DNA from: CAYJMQ01 sp964371555
GTDB lineage: Bacteria > Bdellovibrionota > JACOXK01 > 2-02-FULL-40-11
Direction of reading: 5' to 3'
DNA length: 60,565 nt
NCBI GenBank assembly: GCA_964371555.1
Contig: CAYJMQ010000005.1
Span: 1-60,565, forward strand
Position numbers and translations under genes: made by a program
The notes under the pieces: model-generated
Database searches by the model: none
What the model was told of the DNA's origin: nothing
Seen by the model: only the letters and a program-made list of their open reading frames with translations
Shown: in pieces, positions 33,200 to 42,050 of the stretch
How positions within the stretch are numbered: position 1 is the stretch's first letter
Layout of the letters: each line of letters starts with the position of its first letter

Positions 33200-34065
33200 A
33201 GCTCATTGTTATTTTTTTACTGTTCATTCCGACAAATGCATTCACGGAACAAAATATTACGACCAAACAATTCGCGGACTCCCTCTTTCGTGAAGAAGAT
33301 TACTACCGGGCGATCACAGAGTATAAAAAATTTCTTTTCCTTCACCCCAAACATTCCAAATCTGACGAAACCAGATTCCTGATCGGTTTCTCTTATCTTA
33401 AAGGAGAAAAGTGGGATGCGGCGATTCGATATTTTGAAGAACTATCTTCTAAAAAAGCGTCTGCTTTTTTAGAAGAATCAGATTTTTTAATCGGCCAGGC
33501 CCATTTTCTTGCAAACCGCCATCCCATAGCGCGGGCACAATGGCAGGAATTCCTCGAAAAATATCCCAAAAACCAATTCGCCGACGCGGCTCATTATCAA
33601 CGCGGCTGGAGTTTCTTTCTTGAAGAAGAACTCGAAAGATCCAAGGAGGCGTTTAAAAAAGTAACAGCGGTCGCTTCCAAAGAACATGCCGGTAAAATGA
33701 TCGCGGAAATCGATCGATGGGGGGATCACCCGAGTCGTTCTCCCCTCCTGGCAGGGGTGATGTCTGCCATACTCCCCGGGAGCGGCCAGTGGTACACGGG
33801 ACGGTTTTGGGATGGCCTTTCGGCGCTTGTTATCAACGGCATTTTTATCTATGGTATTTACGCATCTTTCGACGCTGAACTCTATGCCGCAGGCGGCATA
33901 TTGGCCTTCTTTGGAACAGGCTTTTATGGCGGCAATATTTTCTCCGCAGTCTCCGGAGCCTATAAATTCAATCGAAACATTAAAGAATCACAGTGGCAGC
34001 GGTTGAAATCACAGCATCGATTGAATCTCGAATGGAGCGGATCTTCTCTTACGCTTCATTTCTAA
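33196..34065 (+). CDS. TPR protein with C-terminal membrane domain, partner of the YidD-like protein
   Basis: A 289-residue protein: signal peptide (KLIVIFLLFIPTNAF), tetratricopeptide repeats over about residues 20-180 (DYYRAITEYKKFLFLHPKH, WDAAIRYFEEL, HPIARAQWQEFLEKYPKN), then two or more membrane segments beginning at a Pro/Gly-rich SAILPGSGQWYTGRFWDGLS and continuing ALVINGIFIYGIYASF and GGILAFFGTGFYGG. The PGxGQxYxG segment resembles TM2/DUF5683 domains. The start at 33196 overlaps the upstream stop. It may be an envelope assembly factor; function is inferred only from repeats and neighbour. Confidence 0.75.
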   Translation: MKLIVIFLLFIPTNAFTEQNITTKQFADSLFREEDYYRAITEYKKFLFLHPKHSKSDETRFLIGFSYLKGEKWDAAIRYFEELSSKKASAFLEESDFLIGQAHFLANRHPIARAQWQEFLEKYPKNQFADAAHYQRGWSFFLEEELERSKEAFKKVTAVASKEHAGKMIAEIDRWGDHPSRSPLLAGVMSAILPGSGQWYTGRFWDGLSALVINGIFIYGIYASFDAELYAAGGILAFFGTGFYGGNIFSAVSGAYKFNRNIKESQWQRLKSQHRLNLEWSGSSLTLHF

Positions 34066-34109
34066 AGAATCTTTATTCGGCCGGACATCCTGATGAAGAA
34101 CGTTCTCTA

Positions 34110-34622
34110 TTAACGGTTACCGGGTTTTGCAAACATGACTATCCCGGCCTTACATGTTACGTCAAAATATTGTGAACGTTGAACGACTCCCGGAAAACTG
34201 TCAAGCAATGTAGAAGTTGTTTCAACAACAACTGTCTCAAATTCAACTTCCGGGTCCTCCGCATCCGGGTCCTTCGGATCTTTCGGGATTAAGTTAATAT
34301 CAGGCAAAACAAGACTCACCACTTGAATAGTCCGATCAGGGGGCGACAAGTTAGGATCCCCTGCTGAAATAATGTTCCCTAAAACAGTCCCAGCGCTCCA
34401 AATAGCTTCTCCATCTGCCTCTATCTTTCGGGACCAATGACCATCGATCAGCCTTGAGTACGTAAACGTCGGTTTTCCGTGATAACTTGTTGTCGTATAG
34501 ACGAGTTTAAGAGTATCCCTGCGGTCTTTAGATTTGCATGAAACCCAATTAGGGGTTTCAGTAGCCGCCAATAAAGGCATCGAGATTAAAATTGAAAAAA
34601 TAACAAAAACTGTCTTTTTCAT
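34110..34622 (-). CDS. Small secreted protein, unrecognised
   Basis: A 170-residue protein with a type I signal peptide (MKKTVFVIFSILISMPLLAA), cut near TETP. The ATG at 34622 has AAAGGAGG a few nt upstream; the frame runs open to 34817 into purQ but without support. The mature chain is beta-rich, with an acidic stretch (PKDPDAEDPEVEFETVVVETT), and two Cys (near VSCKSK and VTCKAG) that could form a disulfide. No family recognised. Confidence 0.68.
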   Translation of the reverse strand: MKKTVFVIFSILISMPLLAATETPNWVSCKSKDRRDTLKLVYTTTSYHGKPTFTYSRLIDGHWSRKIEADGEAIWSAGTVLGNIISAGDPNLSPPDRTIQVVSLVLPDINLIPKDPKDPDAEDPEVEFETVVVETTSTLLDSFPGVVQRSQYFDVTCKAGIVMFAKPGNR

Positions 34623-34701
34623 AAAGCCTCCTTTTGCGCTTAGCGCGGGTGGCAACATAATTTCGGTTTGATTAAAAAGCAATGTTTTTTTTGCGCAAAA
34701 A

Positions 34702-35382
34702 TCACAAAGAAACCAAAGCGCCAATCGCCGACTCAAAGAGGCGCCGGCCATCTTCACACCCCAAGATTTTTTCCGAAAACCGTTCAGGATGCGGCATAAG
34801 CCCCAAAACGTTTCCACTCTTATTCATAATCCCCGCAATATCGTAAACTGAACCATTTGGATTTTCTCTATAACGAAAAATAATTTGTCTGTTATCTTTC
34901 ATCTGCCGCAGCCCCTCTTCATCTATGGTGTAATTCCCCTCCATATGCGCAATCGGCAGACGGATCGCCTCGTGCTTCTGATATTGAGAAGTAAAGGGGG
35001 TGGCATTGTTTTCAACCGAAAGCGAAACCGATTCGCAGATAAACTTCAATGAAGCGTTTCGAAGCATCGCCCCCGGCAATAACCCCGCTTCCAAAAGGAT
35101 CTGAAACCCATTGCAAATTCCAAGAACAAGCCCCCCCCTTCGCGAAAATTCTTGAACCTTTTTCATCACCGGTGAAAACCTTGCCATCGCCCCCGGGCGA
35201 AGATAATCGCCATAAGAAAATCCCCCCGGAAGCACAATGCCATCAAAGTCAGAGAGCTCAAAATCATCTTTGTGCCAGATAAACCGGACATCCTGATGAA
35301 GAATTTCTTTTAAGACATGAAAACAATCGTGATCGCAATTTGAACCGGGGAACTGAACGATCCCCCATTTTGTCTGTCTCAT
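34702..35382 (-). CDS. purQ: Phosphoribosylformylglycinamidine synthase subunit PurQ
   Basis: Glutaminase subunit that supplies ammonia to PurL. Class I amidotransferase: start WGIVQFPGSNCDHDC, oxyanion segment GIVLPGGFSYGDYLRPGA, nucleophile Cys in VLGICNGFQIL, and the His/Glu pair near LMPHPER. Its 226 residues are typical. The start overlaps the purS stop by 4 nt (ATGA), so purS-purQ are coupled. It follows purC and purB in the same direction, and PurL is 2.7 kb downstream. Confidence 0.97.
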   Translation of the reverse strand: MRQTKWGIVQFPGSNCDHDCFHVLKEILHQDVRFIWHKDDFELSDFDGIVLPGGFSYGDYLRPGAMARFSPVMKKVQEFSRRGGLVLGICNGFQILLEAGLLPGAMLRNASLKFICESVSLSVENNATPFTSQYQKHEAIRLPIAHMEGNYTIDEEGLRQMKDNRQIIFRYRENPNGSVYDIAGIMNKSGNVLGLMPHPERFSEKILGCEDGRRLFESAIGALVSL

Positions 35383-35666
35383 CTTTTCTGATCCATCAAC
35401 TCAAACCGGTAATCTTCGATCACCGTATTGGAAAGGAGCTTTTCGCAGATCTGTTTGAGCTGGTCTTCGGCTTTTTCTAAAGTGAGATCATTTGGAAGCG
35501 ATAACTCAATATATTTTCCAACCCTGACATCTTTAATTTCTTGAAATCCCAGACTGTTTAAGGCGCGTTCGACCGTTTTCCCCTGAGGATCCAAAACCCC
35601 TTTTTTTAACGTCACATAGACTTTTGCCTTAATGGAAGTAGCTGAAGGTATGTCATTCCGAGCCAA
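35379..35666 (-). CDS. purS: Phosphoribosylformylglycinamidine synthase subunit PurS, start disrupted
   Basis: Small subunit that bridges PurL and PurQ. The chain from KAKVYVTLKKGVLDPQGKTV to ENDYRF-like VIEDYRFELM is the whole family domain (about 84 residues). Where homologues have the initiator Met, this gene has ATT (35633-35631), preceded in frame by the 21-bp tandem repeat, which encodes NDIPLAR units and continues into the gap. The nearest canonical start is a TTG at 35666, inside the repeat. It has no Shine-Dalgarno. Either translation starts in the repeat, at the ATT, or PurS is joined to sequence hidden in the gap. Confidence 0.85.
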   Translation of the reverse strand: MARNDIPSATSIKAKVYVTLKKGVLDPQGKTVERALNSLGFQEIKDVRVGKYIELSLPNDLTLEKAEDQLKQICEKLLSNTVIEDYRFELMDQKR

Positions 35667-35720
35667 AGGTATGTCATTCCGAGCCAAAGGTATGTCATTC
35701 CGAGCCAAAGGTATGTCATT
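35645..35720. repeat. 21-bp tandem repeat running into an assembly gap
   Basis: Three full copies and a 13-bp part of AAGGTATGTCATTCCGAGCC(A). The sequence resumes after the gap as CCGAGCCAGAGGCGAGGAAT, so the array probably caused the break. The unit contains GTCATTCCGAG, the same theme as the dispersed palindromic repeats. Confidence 0.9.
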
Positions 35721-35820
35721 NNNNNNNNNNNNNNNNNNNNNNNNNNNNNNNNNNNNNNNNNNNNNNNNNNNNNNNNNNNNNNNNNNNNNNNNNNNNNNNN
35801 NNNNNNNNNNNNNNNNNNNN
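35721..35820. other. Assembly gap of 100 N
   Basis: Exactly 100 undetermined bases between purC and purS; a conventional placeholder, so the real length is unknown. Confidence 0.95.
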
Positions 35821-36555
35821 CCGAGCCAGAGGCGAGGAATCCCCCTCCCCACAAATTGCCTGATACACTTTTTGATAGGCTTCTTCCACCCCCCCCAGAT
35901 CACGTCTGAAGCGATCTTTATCGAGCTTTTCACCCGTCCCCTTCTCCCAGAGCCGGCAGCTGTCCGGGGAAATTTCATCGGCCAAAAGAATCTCCCCTTG
36001 ATCGGTTTTTCCAAACTCGAGCTTGTAATCGACAAGCTCTATTCCTCTTTCATCAAAAAAGCGTCTCATGCAGTCGTTGATCTTCCATGCCTGTGTCTTC
36101 AAAAAAGAAAGTTCTTTCTCGGTAATCCAGCCAAAGGCAACCGGACAGCTTTCAGAAATCATCGGGTCATCGAGTTCATCACTTTTATAAAAAAACTCCA
36201 GGATAGGTTTTTGAAGCGCCGTTCCTTCGGTCATTCCAAGTCTTTTCGCCAATGAGCCTGCCACCCGGTTTCGGATGACAACTTCAACCGGAATAATTTT
36301 TACGGAGCGAACTGCCATCTCCCGATCATTCAATCTTTCTTTATAATGGGTTCGAATCCCATTTTTTTCGAGATATTCAAAAATCCGAGAAGAAATATAA
36401 TTGTTTAAAATCCCTTTGTTAACGATGGTCCCCTTCTTTTTCGCGTTAAAAGCGGTCGCATCGTCTTTAAAATACTGGATGAGGTAATCTTGATCCTCTG
36501 TCTGGTAGAGAATCTTTGCCTTTCCTTCACGAATTTTTTCTTTTTTTGTCAGCAT
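35821..36555 (-). CDS. purC: SAICAR synthase, 3' end at the assembly gap
   Basis: Ligates aspartate to CAIR with ATP. Matching segments: KIREGKAKILYQT at the start, FKDDATAFNAKKKGTI, PVEVVIRNRVAGSLAKRLG, ELVDYKLEFGKT and DEISPDSCRLWE. About 245 residues are visible up to EAYQKVYQAICGEGDSSPLAR, close to the full length, but the last residues come from repeat-like DNA and the stop codon lies in the gap. The start at the ATG 36555 is preferred over the TTG at 36567. It overlaps or abuts the purB stop. Confidence 0.95.
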
Positions 36556-36559
36556 TTTT

Positions 36560-37867
36560 TTACTCAAACACCCTTTTATAAATTTTATCCACTTCTTTCA
36601 AATAAGGTTCATTGCTAAAACATTCCCGAAGTTCCGCTTGAGACAGCGCTCCCTTCATATCATGATCCTCCATCAAACATTCCAAAAAAGAACGATTCTC
36701 TCTGGCAGCCAAAAATGCATTCCTCTGCATCCATTGATAGGCATCTTCTCTTAAAACCCCCTTCTCAGTCAGCAAAAGTAAGACTCTCTGCGAATAGACA
36801 GCTCCCCCTGTTTTTTCCAAATTCTCCTGAACACGCCCTTCATGCACCACCAGGCCATTTAAAATCTCTGTCAATCGATGGATCATGTAATCAATCAAAA
36901 TCGTGCTATCGGGCGCGATAATCCTCTCAACCGATGAATGGCTGATATCGCGCTCATGCCACAACGCAATGTTTTCCAGCGCGGCGCCGGCATTCCCCCG
37001 AACGATTCTTGCAAGACCTGTTAAATTTTCAGAGCCGATCGGATTCTTTTTGTGCGGCATCGCGGAAGAGCCTTTCTGCCCCTCAGAAAACGGTTCTTCA
37101 ATCTCTTGAACCTCTGTCCGTTGAAGATGTCTTAATTCCAATGCAATCTTTTCAATTGAGCTCGCTAAAATAGCGAGTGAAGAAAAATACTCCGCATGCC
37201 GGTCACGCTGAATCACCTGAGTCGATACCGGAGCAAAATTAAGTCCAAGCTCCTTACAAATCTTCTCTTCAATCTCGGGCGTTAAATAGGAAAAATTGCC
37301 AACCGCCCCGGAGAATTTGCCGTAGCCGATGGTTGCTTGTCCCTTTTTGACGCGATGGTAATTGCGAGTCATCTCAGCATACCAAAGGGCAAACTTCAAT
37401 CCAAAAGAGGTCGGTTCCGCATGCATTCCATGCGTCCGGCCGATCGTAACCAGTCCTTTGTATTGAAAGGCCTTTGCTTTCAGTATCTTTAATAATTCCT
37501 TTAATCCATTGAGAATCTGTTGGGCCGCTTCTTTTAAGAGAAGCGCAAGGGAAGTATCCAGAAGGTCGGAAGAGGTGAGGCCAAAATGAAGGTAACGCCC
37601 CTCGGGCCCAAGCTTTGAACTGACATAAGTCAAAAATGCAATGACATCGTGTTTGACCTTTTTTTCTATTTCATCAATTTCCAGACAGCCGATGGAAAAA
37701 TCGAGCGCCTGGGCTTTGGCCTGAATGGTTTCCACCGCATCTTTTGGAACGATCCCCTCCAATCCCAGAACCTTAAGATGGGCAAGCTCGACATTGAGCC
37801 AGATTTTATATTTTGTTTCCGGGCTCCAGAGCTTTCCGATCCGGGGGCGTGTGTATCGCGATATCAT
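36560..37867 (-). CDS. purB: Adenylosuccinate lyase
   Basis: Splits SAICAR to AICAR and adenylosuccinate to AMP, releasing fumarate. The start YTRPRIGKLWSPETKYKIWLNVE is the classic N-terminus, TIGRTHGMHAEPTSFG carries the general-base His, and the signature GSSAMPHKKNPIGSEN follows. At 435 residues it is normal. I start at 37867, where a TATAAT lies 6 nt upstream; the frame continues to 38050 over the divergent promoter region. Upstream DNA has a duplicated CCAGGGAGATATA. The gene is divergent from purM and followed by purC. Confidence 0.96.
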   Translation of the reverse strand: MISRYTRPRIGKLWSPETKYKIWLNVELAHLKVLGLEGIVPKDAVETIQAKAQALDFSIGCLEIDEIEKKVKHDVIAFLTYVSSKLGPEGRYLHFGLTSSDLLDTSLALLLKEAAQQILNGLKELLKILKAKAFQYKGLVTIGRTHGMHAEPTSFGLKFALWYAEMTRNYHRVKKGQATIGYGKFSGAVGNFSYLTPEIEEKICKELGLNFAPVSTQVIQRDRHAEYFSSLAILASSIEKIALELRHLQRTEVQEIEEPFSEGQKGSSAMPHKKNPIGSENLTGLARIVRGNAGAALENIALWHERDISHSSVERIIAPDSTILIDYMIHRLTEILNGLVVHEGRVQENLEKTGGAVYSQRVLLLLTEKGVLREDAYQWMQRNAFLAARENRSFLECLMEDHDMKGALSQAELRECFSNEPYLKEVDKIYKRVFE

Positions 37868-37957
37868 TTTTCTATTATATCTCCCTGGTATATCTCCCTG
37901 GCATCCTTGACTTTTTAGAGGGTTCGGAGATAGTCTTATAATCTTTCTGAGGGAAAA

Positions 37958-38986
37958 ATGCAAGAGACCACCTATAAGGCGAGCGGGGTCGATATCGACA
38001 AAGCCGACCTTTTTATTTCCAAGATCAAGCCGCTCGCTCAAAAAACCCATCGCCCTGGCGTCTTAAAGGGAATTGGGGGATTTGGAGCCCTCTTTCATAT
38101 CGATTTCCATAAATACAAAGACCCGGTACTCGTCGCATCAACAGACGGGGTTGGAACCAAACTGAAAATAGCGGTTATGGCCAAACGCCATGAAACCATT
38201 GGCGTTGATCTGGTTGCCATGTCCGCGAATGACCTCCTCGCAATGGGGGCGGAACCCCTTTTCTTTCTCGACTATTTTGCCACCTCAAAACTCAACATAA
38301 ATGAGGCAACTGAAATCATGAAAGGAATCGTTGATGGCTGCCTTGAAGCCGGCTGCGCGCTCATCGGAGGGGAAACGGCTGAGATGCCCTCTCTCTATGC
38401 CAAGGGAGATTATGATTTGGCCGGCTTTGCGGTTGGAATTGTGGAGAAAGACAAAGTCATTGACGGAACAGGAATTCGCTTTGGGGATAGATTGATTGGG
38501 CTCGCATCGAATGGCCTTCACAGCAACGGTTTTTCACTGGTCAGAAAAATTGTTTTTGAAAAATTAAAATTCGGTATCCATAAAAGAATCCCCGGCGGCA
38601 AACTTTCGGATATTCTTTTGACTCCGACACGCATCTATGTGCGCTCTGTGCTCCCGCTTCTCAAACGCTTCCAGATCCATGGGATGGTCCATATCACCGG
38701 CGGGGGCTTTGTGGAAAATATCCCGCGGATTTTACCTCAGGGGTCTGCCGTTGAAATTGAAAAGGGGAGTTGGCCTGTCCCTTCGATTTTTAAATTCCTG
38801 CAATCCCGCGGAAATATCCCTGAATCAGAAATGTTTCGAACATTTAATTGCGGAATTGGATATATCCTGATTGTCCCGAATGAAGAGGCACGAGACATCG
38901 TCACTACTCTTAAAAATATGGGACAACCCGCTTATCTCATGGGAACCGTTGTTCCCCGTAAAGGGAGCGCCATTGTCTTCAAATAA
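37958..38986 (+). CDS. purM: Phosphoribosylformylglycinamidine cyclo-ligase
   Basis: ATP-dependent ring closure of FGAM to AIR. The N-terminus YKASGVDIDKADLFISKIK, VASTDGVGTKLKIA, AMSANDLLAMGAEPLFFLDY and the later HITGGGFVENIPR are diagnostic; 342 residues is normal. A Shine-Dalgarno GAGGG lies 4 nt before the ATG, and a TATAAT at 37937-37942 (a TTAGAG-like -35 is weak) gives a short leader. It is the first gene of purM-purN-argS and faces purB across 90 bp. Confidence 0.97.
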   Translation: MQETTYKASGVDIDKADLFISKIKPLAQKTHRPGVLKGIGGFGALFHIDFHKYKDPVLVASTDGVGTKLKIAVMAKRHETIGVDLVAMSANDLLAMGAEPLFFLDYFATSKLNINEATEIMKGIVDGCLEAGCALIGGETAEMPSLYAKGDYDLAGFAVGIVEKDKVIDGTGIRFGDRLIGLASNGLHSNGFSLVRKIVFEKLKFGIHKRIPGGKLSDILLTPTRIYVRSVLPLLKRFQIHGMVHITGGGFVENIPRILPQGSAVEIEKGSWPVPSIFKFLQSRGNIPESEMFRTFNCGIGYILIVPNEEARDIVTTLKNMGQPAYLMGTVVPRKGSAIVFK

Positions 38987-39566
38987 CAAGGCACGCCTCG
39001 CTGTTCTCGCTTCAGGGAACGGAACCAATTTGGAAGCGATTATTCGGGCAGCAGAAAATCCAGCCTATCCCGCGGTCGTTTCCGTCGTTTTAAGCGATCA
39101 ACGCGACTGTTTCGCGCTTGCAAGGACACGAAAGGCTGGCATCCCTGCCGTTTTTATCGACCCATCGCTTTTTCCAACCAAAGAAGCCTATGATCAAATG
39201 CTCGTCACAACGATTAAAGAGTATAAGATCGATCTTGTCATTCTTGCGGGCTTTATGAGGATCCTTTCCCCGCTTTTTGTAAGATCGTTCCCAAATCAGA
39301 TTCTCAATATTCATCCCTCGCTTTTACCCGACCTCCCTGGGCTGAATGCCGTAAAAAAGGCGCTCGATCTGCATCTGCCAAAAACAGGCTGTACCATACA
39401 TTATGTGGATGAAGGGGTCGATACAGGCCCTCTGATCCTGCAGGAAGAGATCCCCATTCATCCGGATGATACGGAAGAATCACTCCACAACCGCATTCAC
39501 ACCGTGGAACACAGACTTTATCCTCAAGCGATTAAACTCGTTTTATCCAAAAGGCAAAAGGTGTGA
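38973..39566 (+). CDS. purN: Phosphoribosylglycinamide formyltransferase
   Basis: Transfers formyl from 10-formyl-THF to GAR. Segments: RLAVLASGNGTNLEAII, VILAGFMRILSPLFV, the catalytic ILNIHPSLLPDLPGLNA and TIHYVDEGVDTGPLILQ with the catalytic Asp. I start at a TTG (38973) because AAGGGAG sits 5 nt upstream and the protein then begins right at the family N-terminus (197 residues); the frame is open further back inside purM. It overlaps purM by 14 nt and its stop overlaps the argS GTG. Confidence 0.95.
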   Translation: MSSNNKARLAVLASGNGTNLEAIIRAAENPAYPAVVSVVLSDQRDCFALARTRKAGIPAVFIDPSLFPTKEAYDQMLVTTIKEYKIDLVILAGFMRILSPLFVRSFPNQILNIHPSLLPDLPGLNAVKKALDLHLPKTGCTIHYVDEGVDTGPLILQEEIPIHPDDTEESLHNRIHTVEHRLYPQAIKLVLSKRQKV

Positions 39567-41359
39567 CGTACTTTACCGGGGCTTCAAAAGAAATCGCCGC
39601 TTTTCTTTTAAAAGAAATGGCAAAAGAAATATGGGCAAAAGAACCAAAGGCAAAAGAACCGGGGGCGAAAGTAAAAGGCGAGACGCTGGAAAAAATTCTT
39701 GAGAATTTGTCACACCCCCCCTCTGTGGAACAGGGCGATTATGCTTATGCCTGTTTCTCGGCGGCAAAAACGCTCCAAAAAAATCCCCAGGAGCTTTCAC
39801 GCGAATTGGCAGAAAAGTTTAAACCCTCACGCTTTCCGGCACGCTTCATTGAAAAGGTTGTTTCATCCGGCCCCTATTTGAACTTTTTCGTCAATAAAAA
39901 ATTCTATCAGAAAGAAATCATCGATCATATTTTAAAACAGAAGGAATCTTACGGGCATAGCAGGATTGGAAAAGGGGAAAAGATCCTCATTGAATACTCC
40001 TCGCCCAATATCGCCAAACCGTTTCATATCGGCCATTTTAGAGCGACCATCATTGGAAATGCTCTCAAAAAAATCCATCTGGCGCTGGGATATAAATGTA
40101 TCGGCATCAATTATTTGGGAGATTGGGGGACGCAGTTTGGAAAACTGATAACCGCTTTTAAAAAATGGGGGGATGAAACGAAACTCTCCGACCCAATAGT
40201 CGAACCGATCAAATATCTCAACTCTCTCTATGTGCGTTTCCACGAAGAAGTGAAACAGGATCCCTCCCTTGAAGATGAAGCGCGCCTTTGGTTTAAAAGA
40301 TGCGAGGAAAACGACAGGGAAGCAATTCGTTTGTGGAAGAAATTCAAATCGGCCAGCCTCAAAGAATTTAAAAAAATCTATGACTTTCTGGGAATCACAT
40401 TTGACGTCGTCTCCGCGGAAAGCGAATATAATGATGACATTGAAAAAACAATCGCGCTTCTCAAAGAGAAAACACCGGCCAAAATCAGCGAGGGGGCGTT
40501 GATTGTGGATTTACAGTCTTACCATCTCCCCCCCGCGATCATCCTGAGATCTGACGGCGCATCGCTCTATTTAACGAGAGATGCCGCGGCGCTCCTTCAT
40601 CGTTATTCGAAATATCAATTTGACCGGATGATTTATGTGGTTGGCGATACCCAAAGCCTTCATTTTAAACAACTCTTCAAACTGATTGAGATGATGAAAT
40701 ATGATTGGGCATCGCGCTGTTTCCATGTTGCTTTTGGCCAAATCAGGTTAAAGGAGCAGAAACTTTCCACACGGGAGGGAACAACCATTCTTCTTGAAGA
40801 TCTTCTCTCAAAAGCAATATCTCTCATTCAAAAAATCATTGAAGAGAAGAATCCAAAACTCAAAAATAAGCGCGAGGTTTCAGAACGCGTCGGGCTTTCA
40901 GCCCTGATTTTTGCCGATTTTGGATCGAAACGGATCAAGAATATCGTCTTTGACTGGGATATTATTCTAAATCCGGATGGAGACACAGGCCCTTATGTGA
41001 TGTATACCTACGCGCGGGCTTCAAGCATTCTTCGAAAAGCCCTTAAAATAAAGACAAAGCCCGGCCCCCGCAAAACATTGCAGAGTCCATTATCTAGTAT
41101 CGAAGAGCGGGAACTGATCCGATACCTGGAACGATTCCCGAAAACCGTTCAACTGGCGGCTCAAAATTTCGAACCTTCCTATATTGCGAGTTACCTGATT
41201 GAACTTTCGAAATTATTCAACCGCTTCTATCATGAACATCGCGTGATACAGGAAGATGCGCCGCTTCAGGCAGCACGGTTAAAACTGGTTTCGGCAGTGC
41301 GCTCAGTTATTCAAAATGGGCTTCATTTAATGGGTATTAAGGAAGTGGAGGAACTGTAA
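39563..41359 (+). CDS. argS: Arginyl-tRNA synthetase
   Basis: Charges tRNA-Arg. The catalytic start is SSPNIAKPFHIGHFRATIIGNAL with the HIGH motif; KEQKLSTREGTTILLEDLL is the KMSKS-equivalent loop; the C-terminal anticodon domain has ASYLIELSKLFNRFYHEHRV. The 598-residue length is normal. The start codon GTG overlaps the purN stop (GTGA). An odd stretch near residues 18-40 (AKEIWAKEPKAKEPGAK) looks like a short repeat expansion in the variable N-terminal add-1 domain. It is placed with purine genes but needed by every cell. Confidence 0.96.
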   Translation: MTYFTGASKEIAAFLLKEMAKEIWAKEPKAKEPGAKVKGETLEKILENLSHPPSVEQGDYAYACFSAAKTLQKNPQELSRELAEKFKPSRFPARFIEKVVSSGPYLNFFVNKKFYQKEIIDHILKQKESYGHSRIGKGEKILIEYSSPNIAKPFHIGHFRATIIGNALKKIHLALGYKCIGINYLGDWGTQFGKLITAFKKWGDETKLSDPIVEPIKYLNSLYVRFHEEVKQDPSLEDEARLWFKRCEENDREAIRLWKKFKSASLKEFKKIYDFLGITFDVVSAESEYNDDIEKTIALLKEKTPAKISEGALIVDLQSYHLPPAIILRSDGASLYLTRDAAALLHRYSKYQFDRMIYVVGDTQSLHFKQLFKLIEMMKYDWASRCFHVAFGQIRLKEQKLSTREGTTILLEDLLSKAISLIQKIIEEKNPKLKNKREVSERVGLSALIFADFGSKRIKNIVFDWDIILNPDGDTGPYVMYTYARASSILRKALKIKTKPGPRKTLQSPLSSIEERELIRYLERFPKTVQLAAQNFEPSYIASYLIELSKLFNRFYHEHRVIQEDAPLQAARLKLVSAVRSVIQNGLHLMGIKEVEEL

Positions 41360-41365
41360 CGTCCC

Positions 41366-41950
41366 CTATAACGTCCAACGATACCACTGATATTTGAGAT
41401 ATTCGAGAATCGCAAGTTTCAACCCTTTCGCAGTTTTCCACCAGTTTTCTGAAAGAAAATTATCTGACTCAACCGCGTATGGAACGACATAAACATTTTC
41501 AGGAAAAATCGACCGGAAAATAAGCAGCGCCCGCTTTATATGATAAGTAGAGGTCACAAGAATGATAGAGCGCGCCCCCTTTTCCAACAGGATATCCCGC
41601 GCATGTATGGCATTTTGATAGGTGCTCCTCGAATATTTTTCCAAAATAATCTTTTCCGGGTCGATGTTATTTAATTCGTTTGATGAGAATATCGAATTCA
41701 AAGAGATCTTCTCCCCCACCCCCGCGATTAAAAACCATTTTGAATCTGTCTCTGTAAAAAGCTTAAGCGCCGGAGAAAGCCTTCCGCGTCCCCCTGTTAA
41801 GACCACAACCGCGTCGATCTCAGATTTTTGAAGGGAATAATCATCATAAAAACTCAAAGAAAACTCATAAAATGAAAAGACGATAAATATGCCCAAAGCA
41901 AAAGTAATTGCCAAAATAACAACGCTTTTTTTCATCATTGCCGCTCGCAT
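41366..41950 (-). CDS. DUF218 (SanA/ElyC/YdcF-like) membrane-anchored protein
   Basis: A 190-194-residue protein with one N-terminal membrane segment (VVILAITFALGIFIVF) and a DUF218 domain: DAVVVLTGGRGRLSPALKLF, LEKYSRSTYQNAIHARDIL, LVTSTYHIKRALLIFRSIF and a final WWKTAKGLKLAILEYLKY. Family members are implicated in envelope integrity. The exact start is uncertain among Met codons at 41950, 41938 and 41935. It converges on argS with a 6-nt gap. The repeat cluster lies immediately upstream. Confidence 0.85.
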   Translation of the reverse strand: MRAAMMKKSVVILAITFALGIFIVFSFYEFSLSFYDDYSLQKSEIDAVVVLTGGRGRLSPALKLFTETDSKWFLIAGVGEKISLNSIFSSNELNNIDPEKIILEKYSRSTYQNAIHARDILLEKGARSIILVTSTYHIKRALLIFRSIFPENVYVVPYAVESDNFLSENWWKTAKGLKLAILEYLKYQWYRWTL

Positions 41951-41953
41951 ATT

Positions 41954-42019
41954 TAGAGCTTGTTCGGAGATTAGGTCATTCTGAGGGCGTTAGCCCGAAG
42001 AATCTCCGAACAAGCTCTA
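41954..42019. repeat. Palindromic repeat element with 19-bp inverted arms
   Basis: Perfect arms (41954-41972 and 42001-42019, core TAGAGCTTGTTCGGAGATT and its complement) bound a 28-bp core that begins AGGTCATTCTGAGGGCG and ends TAGCCCGAAG. No coding frame. The first of three adjoining elements that fill 41951-42300. Confidence 0.85.
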
Positions 42020-42050
42020 TTTAACATATTACGTTCTCAATAAAAATAGT

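Noticed and set aside
35645..35720. Possible CRISPR array
   Set aside because: The units are head-to-tail with no spacers, so this is a tandem minisatellite.
37649..37918. Plus-strand open frames across the purB 5' end
   Set aside because: Antisense to the conserved PurB N-terminus and rich in Phe/Ile as expected for shadow translation.
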